A stretch of DNA of 64,000 nucleotides, taken from NCBI RefSeq assembly GCF_040760005.1, contig NZ_CP099760.1, positions 186,001 to 250,000 on the forward strand, written 5' to 3'. Origin of the DNA: Pseudomonas sp. stari2 (GTDB lineage: Bacteria > Pseudomonadota > Gammaproteobacteria > Pseudomonadales > Pseudomonadaceae). Below the pieces are notes generated by a model. That model ran no database searches, had not been told where the DNA came from, and worked only from the letters and a program-made list of their open reading frames with translations. This document shows, piece by piece, positions 57,803 to 64,000 of the stretch. Both the position numbers and the translations under genes were made by a program. Within the stretch, counting starts at the first letter, position 1, and each line of letters opens with the position of its first letter.

Positions 57803-58098
57803 TCAGGCTGTTTCTTTGCTGGTCGAGAAGTGGCAATGGGCAATGTCGCGCAAGGCTCCGCTGAACTGATAACGGATATGTCCGCAATGGCAGCCGCCGC
57901 TGTGCAATTCACTCATTGTCCCGCCCTCACGTATCCGTGTTCATTGCCTCTAGTCGCATCCGACGGTCGGTTGGCCGTTCGCATCGATGCTTTCACCTGC
58001 GAAAGCTGGCTGAAAGGTTGCCCCATTAGGATCGCCGCCACTGCCGGCAACAGACCGGTTGGCCAACGCGTGTGATTGCTCCCGCGACAGGCCCAATT

Positions 58099-58109
58099 AA
58101 CAACAACAA
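58099..58109 (+). promoter_or_regulatory. Candidate Hfq/Crc catabolite-repression motif
   Basis: AACAACAACAA satisfies the AANAANAA pattern bound by Hfq with Crc in Pseudomonas. It overlaps the start codon of a short leader frame and lies about 130 bases upstream of the citrate transporter start, so translation of the leader would be the direct target. Confidence 0.5.
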
Positions 58110-58189
58110 TGGTGATTCTGATGTCCTCTGTAACCCGCCTCCTTGCTCCAACTCCGCCCGTACGTCTCGTGCTTCCCGTTCTGCGCTGA
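58109..58189 (+). CDS. Possible 26-residue leader peptide upstream of citMHS
   Basis: The frame reads MVILMSSVTRLLAPTPPVRL and ends VLPVLR before TGA. It is rich in Leu, Val, Pro and Arg. There is no clear Shine-Dalgarno sequence apart from the A-rich stretch, and no homologue is known to me. It might couple catabolite repression to the downstream gene, or it may not be translated. Confidence 0.3.
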   Translation: MVILMSSVTRLLAPTPPVRLVLPVLR

Positions 58190-58240
58190 TCCCGCCCGAT
58201 CCGCTCACTTACCTAGCCGCGCTACGCCTGGAGTATTCCC

Positions 58241-59548
58241 ATGCTGACTTTCCTTGGCTTCGCCATGGTCATCACGTTCATGTTCCTGATCATGACCAAG
58301 CGCCTGTCCGCGCTGATCGCTCTGATCATCATCCCGATCCTGTTCGCCCTGTTCGGTGGCTTCGCGCCGAAGATCGGCCCGATGATGCTCGAAGGTATTA
58401 CCAAGCTTGCGCCGACCGGCGTGATGCTGATGTTCGCGATTCTGTATTTCGCCCTGATGATCGACTCCGGCCTGTTCGACCCGGCTGTGCGCAAGATCCT
58501 CAAACTGGTCAAGGGCGACCCGCTGAAAGTTTCGGTCGGCACCGCCGTACTGGCGCTCGTCGTTTCCCTCGATGGTGACGGCGCGACCACTTACATGATC
58601 TGCGTGGCCGCCATGCTGCCGCTGTACAGCCGCATCGGCATGAGCCCGCGGATCATGGCCGGCCTGATCATCCTCGCCGGCGGCGTGATGAACATGACCC
58701 CATGGGGCGGCCCGACCGCCCGTGCCGCCAGTGCGCTGCACGTGGACCCGTCGGACATCTTCGTACCAATGATCCCGGCGATGGCTGCCGGTGTGGTGGC
58801 GATCCTGATCATTGCCTACTTCTACGGCAAACGTGAGCGTGCGCGTCTGGGTGAACTGCACCTGATCGGCGACGAAATCGATCACAGCGAAATCAGCGTG
58901 TCGCAGTTCCCGGATGCCCGTCGTCCGAAACTGATCTGGTTCAACGGTCTGCTGACTCTGGCGCTGATGTGCACCCTGATCGCCGGCCTGCTGCCGCTGC
59001 CGGTGCTGTTCATGGTGGCGTTCAGTATTGCCATGATCGTCAACTACCCTTGCCTGCAACAGCAGAAGGATCGCGTCGCGGCTCACGCCGGCAGCGTGCT
59101 GTCGGTGGTCAGTCTGATCTTCGCGGCGGGCATCTTCACCGGTATCCTGTCGGGCACCGGCATGGTCGATGCCATGTCGAAAAGCCTGCTGGCGGTGATC
59201 CCTGATTTCCTCGGCCCGTACCTGGCGGTGATTACCGCGCTGGTGAGCATGCCGTTCACGTTCTTCATGTCGAACGACGCGTTCTACTACGGTGTGCTGC
59301 CAGTGTTGTCCGAAGCGGCCAGCCATTACGGCATCACCGCCGTGGAAATGGCCCGTGCCTCGATCGTCGGTCAGCCGGTTCACCTGCTGAGCCCACTGGT
59401 GCCGTCGACGTATCTGCTGGTGGCACTGGCCGGGATCGAGTTTGGCGATCACCAGCGTTTCACCCTGAAGTGGGCAGTGCTGGTCTGCCTGTGCATACTG
59501 GCCGCAGCCTTGCTGTTGGGGACTTTCCCGCTGTTCAGCACTTTGTAA
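58241..59548 (+). CDS. citM: Citrate:metal/proton symporter, CitMHS family
   Basis: A 435-residue inner-membrane protein with about twelve helices. The opening MLTFLGFAMVITFMFLIMTK and the SLDGDGATTYMI segment are typical of CitMHS carriers that take up citrate with Mg2+, Ca2+ or H+. GGAG lies before the ATG. No tctDE or citAB-type sensor pair is nearby. Confidence 0.92.
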   Translation: MLTFLGFAMVITFMFLIMTKRLSALIALIIIPILFALFGGFAPKIGPMMLEGITKLAPTGVMLMFAILYFALMIDSGLFDPAVRKILKLVKGDPLKVSVGTAVLALVVSLDGDGATTYMICVAAMLPLYSRIGMSPRIMAGLIILAGGVMNMTPWGGPTARAASALHVDPSDIFVPMIPAMAAGVVAILIIAYFYGKRERARLGELHLIGDEIDHSEISVSQFPDARRPKLIWFNGLLTLALMCTLIAGLLPLPVLFMVAFSIAMIVNYPCLQQQKDRVAAHAGSVLSVVSLIFAAGIFTGILSGTGMVDAMSKSLLAVIPDFLGPYLAVITALVSMPFTFFMSNDAFYYGVLPVLSEAASHYGITAVEMARASIVGQPVHLLSPLVPSTYLLVALAGIEFGDHQRFTLKWAVLVCLCILAAALLLGTFPLFSTL

Positions 59549-59566
59549 CGGCATCAACTCACCAGA

Positions 59567-59587
59567 ACGCCAGCTGCTTGCTGGCGT
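59567..59587 (+). terminator. Hairpin between citM and terC
   Basis: ACGCCAGC (59567-59574) and GCTGGCGT (59580-59587) with a TGCTT loop, 19 bases past the citM stop. The downstream T-content is low (CCTGGTTTAA), so termination is probably partial. Confidence 0.5.
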
Positions 59588-59618
59588 CCTGGTTTAACAC
59601 ACGCTCAAAGGAATACAC

Positions 59619-60386
59619 ATGGAATGGCTGACCAACCCTGAGATCTGGGTTGCCTTCTTCACCCTGACCGCCCTGGAAATCGTCTTGGGCATCGATAACA
59701 TCATCATGATTTCGATCCTGGTCAGCCGCATGCCCAAACACATGCAGCAGCGCACCCGGATCTTCGGTCTTGGCCTGGCCATGATCACGCGGATCCTGTT
59801 GCTGCTGTCGATCACCTGGGTCATGCGCCTTACCGCCGACCTGTTCGTGGTGTTCGGCCAGGGTATTTCCGGGCGTGACCTGATCCTGTTCTTCGGTGGC
59901 TTGTTCCTGCTGTGGAAAAGCTCCCAGGAGATGTACCACGCGCTCGAAGGTGAAGATGAAAGCGAGGAGACGCCCGGCGGCAAGGGCGGCAACTTCCTCT
60001 ACACCATCATCCAGATCGCGATCATCGACATCGTGTTCTCGCTGGACTCGGTCATTACCGCCGTCGGCATGGTGTCCCATGTGCCGGTCATGGTGGCGGC
60101 GATCATCGTGGCGGTGCTGGTGATGATGGCGGCCTCGGGCAAGATCAGCGAATTCATCGACAAGCATCCGTCGCTGAAAATGCTCGCACTGTCGTTCCTG
60201 CTGGTGGTCGGCACCGTGCTGATCGCCGAAGCGTTCGACGTGCACGTACCGAAAGGCTACGTCTACTTCGCCATGGGCTTCTCGCTGGCGGTTGAGGCCA
60301 TCAACATCAAGCTGCGCACTGCGATGGCAAAAAAGAAGAAACAGCAGGATCCGGTGAAACTGCGTAAGGATGTTCCGGGTCAGTAA
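59619..60386 (+). CDS. TerC-family integral membrane protein
   Basis: A 255-residue protein with about seven membrane helices. The two acidic family motifs LEIVLGIDNIIM and IDIVFSLDSVITAVG suggest metal-ion handling, and a lysine-rich tail follows. TerC relatives act in tellurite resistance and in manganese export at the Sec translocon. No yybP-ykoY manganese riboswitch is seen upstream. Confidence 0.9.
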   Translation: MEWLTNPEIWVAFFTLTALEIVLGIDNIIMISILVSRMPKHMQQRTRIFGLGLAMITRILLLLSITWVMRLTADLFVVFGQGISGRDLILFFGGLFLLWKSSQEMYHALEGEDESEETPGGKGGNFLYTIIQIAIIDIVFSLDSVITAVGMVSHVPVMVAAIIVAVLVMMAASGKISEFIDKHPSLKMLALSFLLVVGTVLIAEAFDVHVPKGYVYFAMGFSLAVEAINIKLRTAMAKKKKQQDPVKLRKDVPGQ

Positions 60387-60408
60387 CCGGAACGCTGCGC
60401 TGATGATC

Positions 60409-60431
60409 AAAGGGCCTTCGGGCCCTTTTTT
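60409..60431 (+). terminator. terC terminator
   Basis: AAGGGCC-TTCG-GGCCCTT with a stable TTCG loop, followed by more T residues, 24 bases past the stop codon. Confidence 0.92.
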
Positions 60432-60599
60432 CATGGCTGCATGAACCTGTTTTCATGACGCTTTTGTTTCAATCCCCACTTTAGCTGTGCAATGCTGGCG
60501 CCCGGACCGTTAGCCAACTACAGCTTAAGAACAACACGTAGAAATCGCGCGGTATCGTCAACTCGCCCCTTTGGGGCGCTGCAACTACAGGGGGTCTGC

Positions 60600-62258
60600 A
60601 TGCTCACCCTGCTCAATCTGCTTTCTGCCGTGGCTCTGCTGATCTGGGGCACGCACATCGTTCGAACCGGCATCCTGCGGGTGTACGGCACCAATCTGCG
60701 GCATGTGATCGGCCAGAACATGTCCAGACGCTGGCTCGCCTTCATCGCCGGCATCCTCGTGACCGCGATGGTGCAGAGCAGTAACGCTACCGCCATGCTC
60801 GTCACCTCCTTCGTCGGCCAGGGCCTGATGGCGCTGACCCCGGCGTTGACCACCATGCTCGGTGCCGACGTCGGTACGGCGTTGATGGCGCGGGTGCTGA
60901 CGTTCGATCTGTCATGGCTGTCGCCGCTGCTGATTTTTCTCGGGGTGATTTTCTTTCTGTCGCGCAAACAGACGCGGCTCGGGCAGATGGGTCGTGTAGC
61001 CATCGGGCTGGGGCTGATCATTCTGGCGTTGCAACTGATCGTCGAGGCCGCCGGGCCGATCACTCATGCCAAGGGCGTGAAGGTGATTTTTGCCTCGCTG
61101 ACCGGCGACATCCTGCTCGACGCCCTGGTCGGCGCATTGTTCGCGATGATTTCCTACTCCAGCCTCGCCGCCGTGCTGCTGACCGCAACCCTTGCCGGCG
61201 CCAATGTGATCAGCCTGCCGGTGGCGCTCGGTCTGGTGATCGGCGCCAACATCGGCAGCGGCGTGCTGGCGTTCATGAGCACCAGCATGCAGAACTCCGC
61301 CGGCCGTCAGGTCGCGCTGGGCAGCCTGTTGTACAAACTGATCGGGCTGTTGCTGATCATCCCGGTGCTCGATCCGCTGGTGCACTGGATCGACAGCCTC
61401 GATTACAGCCCGCAGGAAATGGTCATCGGCTTCCACCTGCTCTACAACACCGCGCGCTGCCTGATCCTGCTGCCGACGGTCGCACCCATGGCGCGGCTGT
61501 GCGCCTGGCTGTTGCCGGAACGTCCGGAAGTCAATGGCACCGCCAAACCGCGTCACCTCGACCTGACCGCACTGGTCACGCCGAGTCTGGCGCTGGCCAA
61601 CGCCGCCCGGGAAACCCTGCGCATGGGCGACCTGATCGACAACATGCTCGACGCGACCCTCGACGTGCTGCGCGGCAAACAAACCGCGGTCACCATGGAA
61701 ATGCGTCGGCTGAACGATGACGTCGAGGCGCTGTACAGCGCGATCAAGCTGTATCTGGCGCAGATGCCACGCGAAGATCTTGGCGAGCAGGACAGTCGAC
61801 GTTGGGCGGAAATCATCGAGCTGGCGATCAACCTCAAACTTGCCAGCGATCTGATCGAACGCATGTTGCGCAAGGTGCAACAGCAGAAGACCTCGCAGCG
61901 CCGCTCGTTTTCCGAAGACGGGCTGGAAGAACTTGCCGGGCTGCACAGCCAATTGATCTCCAATCTGCGGCTGGGGCTGTCGGTGTTTCTCAGCGGTGAC
62001 AAGGAAAGCGCTCGCCAGTTGCTGCGCGAAAAACGGCGTTTTCGCGCACAGGAACGTCGTCTGGCCCACGCCCATGTCAGCCGTTTGCAACGCAAGATCG
62101 TGCAAAGTATCGAGACCAGTTCGCTGCACCTGGAGTTGATTGCTGACATGAAACGTTTGAACTCGCTGTTCTGCAGCAGCGCCTACGTGGTGCTGGAAAC
62201 CGCCGATACCGGAGCGCTCGAGACCGAAGATATGGCGGACATCACGCATTCGCCTTGA
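60600..62258 (+). CDS. Na/Pi cotransporter family protein with PhoU-like domain
   Basis: A 552-residue membrane protein. The N-terminal part holds the two inverted NptA repeats with the QSS/SS signature (VTAMVQSSNATAMLVTSFVG; MISYSSLAAVLLTATLAG). A cytoplasmic C-terminal helical PhoU-like domain follows (about 360-530). The start is MLTLLNLLSAVALLIWGTHI with GGGGG upstream; an earlier in-frame ATG would add 36 unsupported residues. Phosphate or nucleotide-linked regulation is possible. A CGCCCC/GGGGCG hairpin lies just upstream (60564-60578). Confidence 0.88.
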   Translation: MLTLLNLLSAVALLIWGTHIVRTGILRVYGTNLRHVIGQNMSRRWLAFIAGILVTAMVQSSNATAMLVTSFVGQGLMALTPALTTMLGADVGTALMARVLTFDLSWLSPLLIFLGVIFFLSRKQTRLGQMGRVAIGLGLIILALQLIVEAAGPITHAKGVKVIFASLTGDILLDALVGALFAMISYSSLAAVLLTATLAGANVISLPVALGLVIGANIGSGVLAFMSTSMQNSAGRQVALGSLLYKLIGLLLIIPVLDPLVHWIDSLDYSPQEMVIGFHLLYNTARCLILLPTVAPMARLCAWLLPERPEVNGTAKPRHLDLTALVTPSLALANAARETLRMGDLIDNMLDATLDVLRGKQTAVTMEMRRLNDDVEALYSAIKLYLAQMPREDLGEQDSRRWAEIIELAINLKLASDLIERMLRKVQQQKTSQRRSFSEDGLEELAGLHSQLISNLRLGLSVFLSGDKESARQLLREKRRFRAQERRLAHAHVSRLQRKIVQSIETSSLHLELIADMKRLNSLFCSSAYVVLETADTGALETEDMADITHSP

Positions 62259-62352
62259 ACGTCTGGGGCTGTGGTCAGTCAGTAACTCAAGGTTCAGCCT
62301 CACGGCCGTACTGATGACACGGATCTCCAATTCAGCTGTATGGAAGCTCGTT

Positions 62353-63741
62353 ATGCGTTGCCTGTTGTTCGCTTGTCTGCTACTCGGTTCCCTGCCCGCC
62401 TTCGCTCTGGATCGTTTCCAGGTCGAAGGTTATGCGCTGCCCAACGGCCTGCAATTGCTGCTCAAGCCCGGCACAGAACGCGGGCACGTGGCGATCAGGC
62501 TGGTGGTGGGCGTCGGTCTCGACGACTTCGACTGCAATGAGAAAGAGCTGCCGCACCTGCTCGAACACCTGTTGTTCAGCGGCATCGACGCCACCGGCGA
62601 AGGTGGCCTCGAAGAACGTATGCAGGCTTTGGGCGGCGACTGGAACGCCTTCACCAGCAACGCCGACACCACGTTCGTCATCGAAGCCCCGGCGAAAAAC
62701 CAGCGCAAGGTGCTCGACCTGCTGCTGGACCTGCTGACCCAGACCCGTTTCGACGACAACGCGATCAACGCCGCCAAACGGGTGGTCGAGCGCGAGGATG
62801 GCGGCCATTACACCCGTCTGCGACGCTTTCTCGACCGTCAAGACCTGGGCCACAGCGCGAGCAATCAACTGGCGGTCGAGCTGGGCCTGAAATGCCCGCA
62901 ACGTGCCGAAGTCGAGGGCCTGACCCGCGAACAGCTGGATAAGGTGCGCAAGGCCTGGTACGCACCGAACAACATGACCCTGATCGTCGTCGGCGACCTC
63001 GACAAGTTGCTGCCGGCCTATCTGGAGCGGGCGTGGGGCGCGTTGGAAGCGGTCGACCCGAGCGAACACCGGCCGTTGCCGGACATCCGTGCCAGCGCCG
63101 CCCACGAACGCACCATCACTCGCGGTTTCATCGGCAACAGCGCCAAGCTGCACTGGCTGGTGCCGGAGCCGGTGCTGGACGATCAGTACGACGAGACTTT
63201 CGACCTGCTCAAGGAATATCTGGAGTGGGCGCTTTACCGCGAGTTGCGCTTGAACCATGGCCTGTCCTACGGGCCCTGGGCCGAGCGCGAGGTGTTCGGT
63301 GGCGTTGGCTTCATGAGTCTCAACGCCGATCTGGATCGTGGCGATATCACCGAAGCCGAACAGGTGCTGGAAGACCTCAAGGCGGACCTGCTGAAAAATG
63401 GTCTTGATGCTGATACGTTCAATCGCATCAAACAGGCAGCCATCGCCCATCAGGCCTGGGCCGTGCAAGGCAACAGCGGCATGGCCGACTATTACTGGAG
63501 CGCGTTGGGCGACTACGAGGATGGTCGTTTTGCCAACCCGGCTCTGGAGCTGCAAGGCGTGACGCTGGAAGCCGCGAACAAGGCCATGCGCGAACTGCTG
63601 ATGCAACCGGGATACCTGCGGATCGAGCAGCCCTTGCTCAGTGATGACGAGGTGTTGTGGCTGGTGGCGGGCGGGCTGGGTGTTCTGCTGCTGATCCTGC
63701 TGGGCTGGCGGCTGCATCGTGGTCCCACGGCCAAGTCTTGA
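62353..63741 (+). CDS. M16-family zinc peptidase, membrane-anchored
   Basis: A 462-residue exported protein. Signal peptide MRCLLFACLLLGSLPAFA is followed by the HXXEH zinc motif (HLLEH), a downstream glutamate in VVERED at the family spacing, the M16_C domain, and a C-terminal transmembrane helix (LVAGGLGVLLLILLGWRLHR). The start is set at the ATG with GGAAG upstream rather than an ATG 13 codons earlier. It has one catalytic half only. Substrate unknown. Confidence 0.87.
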   Translation: MRCLLFACLLLGSLPAFALDRFQVEGYALPNGLQLLLKPGTERGHVAIRLVVGVGLDDFDCNEKELPHLLEHLLFSGIDATGEGGLEERMQALGGDWNAFTSNADTTFVIEAPAKNQRKVLDLLLDLLTQTRFDDNAINAAKRVVEREDGGHYTRLRRFLDRQDLGHSASNQLAVELGLKCPQRAEVEGLTREQLDKVRKAWYAPNNMTLIVVGDLDKLLPAYLERAWGALEAVDPSEHRPLPDIRASAAHERTITRGFIGNSAKLHWLVPEPVLDDQYDETFDLLKEYLEWALYRELRLNHGLSYGPWAEREVFGGVGFMSLNADLDRGDITEAEQVLEDLKADLLKNGLDADTFNRIKQAAIAHQAWAVQGNSGMADYYWSALGDYEDGRFANPALELQGVTLEAANKAMRELLMQPGYLRIEQPLLSDDEVLWLVAGGLGVLLLILLGWRLHRGPTAKS

Positions 63742-63755
63742 TCCCGTGGGTTTTT
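63724..63755 (+). terminator. Terminator overlapping the M16 peptidase stop codon
   Basis: CCCACGG (63724-63730) and CCGTGGG (63744-63750) followed by TTTTT. The left arm and loop include the last codons and stop of the peptidase gene. A second dyad (TCGACAG/CTGTCGA, 63761-63767 and 63797-63803, followed by a T-run) may add to it. Confidence 0.75.
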
Positions 63756-63836
63756 ACTGATCGACAGCCTCGCCACAGCCCCCGGCGGGCGGTACTCTGT
63801 CGAGGTTTTTTTCTTCGACTGTCGTGAACCGCCCAA

Positions 63837-64000
63837 ATGCCCAAATTGACCCTCCTGATCCAGCGCATCCTCGAACTGATGAAGCGCTACCCCGGGGTCA
63901 TTGCGCTTGGTGGTTTCATCTCCGGAGTCGGCAGTTTCATCCTGGTCGACCGGCAACAGGGGCTGGCGAGCTGGATCACCACGATCATGCTGCTGAGCTG
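63837..64000 (+). CDS. Small hypothetical membrane protein, N-terminal fragment (cut by window end)
   Basis: The frame begins MPKLTLLIQRILELMKRYPG and continues VIALGGFISGVGSFILVDRQ, with hydrophobic stretches consistent with two membrane helices. It has no family I recognise and runs off the window, so its length and function are open. Codon usage fits the neighbouring genes. Confidence 0.7.
   Translation, partial: MPKLTLLIQRILELMKRYPGVIALGGFISGVGSFILVDRQQGLASWITTIMLLS

Larger units (their letters stand above)
57803..58240 (+). promoter_or_regulatory. Long leader region of the citrate transporter gene
   Basis: A 438-base gap with no conserved gene. It ends in a candidate leader: an A-rich AACAACAACAA stretch (58099-58109), a 26-codon reading frame, then GGAG before the transporter ATG. 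No riboswitch fold is recognised. The first part (57803-58080) shows nothing I can assign. Confidence 0.45.

Noticed and set aside
59549..59618. Manganese (yybP-ykoY) riboswitch before the TerC gene
   Set aside because: The gap is only 70 bases, holds a simple hairpin, and lacks the paired riboswitch loops.

Overview
The window is the replication-origin region of a Pseudomonas chromosome, most probably a member of the P. fluorescens group. The gene order (atp operon, parB-parA-rsmG-mnmG, mnmE-yidC-yidD-rnpA-rpmH, oriC, dnaA-dnaN-recF-gyrB, then plsC-gmhB-glyS-glyQ-tag-htrB-trkA-rsmB-fmt-def-LysM-dprA-tsaC-qor-hemF-aroE) is that of the P. aeruginosa PAO1 PA0001-PA0025 region and its left flank. 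The species-level call is an inference from protein sequence style and repeat types.

Left arm (1-25.6 kb, almost all minus strand, reading away from oriC). A LysR fragment is followed by a short histidine-utilisation operon (hutU-hutH-permease) with its own sigma54-type promoter and a HutC-like operator. This operon lies directly beyond the 3' end of glmS, where the Tn7 attachment site is. Next come glmS, its DeoR-type regulator and glmU (UDP-GlcNAc synthesis), the complete F1Fo ATP synthase operon atpIBEFHAGDC, the chromosome-partition genes parAB with rsmG and mnmG, a DnaA-box cluster with an AT-rich flank (21.2-21.6 kb), and mnmE, yidC, yidD, rnpA and rpmH.

Origin (25.6-26.2 kb). The rpmH-dnaA gap carries the main DnaA-box array. 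The mnmG-mnmE gap carries a second array whose boxes have almost the same spacing (0, 117, 179 and 192/193 bases from the first box) plus a shared 11-base block, so the two look like homologous origin modules. A perfect 16-bp parS lies in the 3' end of recF. Thirty-four perfect 9-mer DnaA boxes are scattered from 5.4 to 56.5 kb, where about 0.5 would be expected by chance.

Right arm. dnaA-dnaN-recF-gyrB read to the right. A divergent two-component pair follows, then a housekeeping block largely on the minus strand (33-45 kb: plsC, gmhB, glycyl-tRNA synthetase, trkA, rsmB, fmt, def), then plus-strand LysM, dprA and tsaC, then qor, hemF and aroE. From 51.5 kb the content is more accessory: a SulP transporter, a choline-sulfate module (betC, a choline-type binding protein, a LysR regulator), a small NAD(P)-binding protein, a DOPA-dioxygenase-family protein, a CitMHS citrate transporter with an unusual leader, a TerC protein, a Na/Pi cotransporter, an M16-type peptidase, and the start of a small membrane protein cut by the window end.

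No tRNA or rRNA gene, CRISPR array, insertion sequence or prophage was seen. The points most worth checking are the paired origin modules, the abundance of DnaA boxes, the self-contained hut operon beside attTn7, the histidine kinase that seems to lack an expected sensor domain, and several intergenic RNA elements (citMHS leader, def-fmt terminator, atp hairpins).
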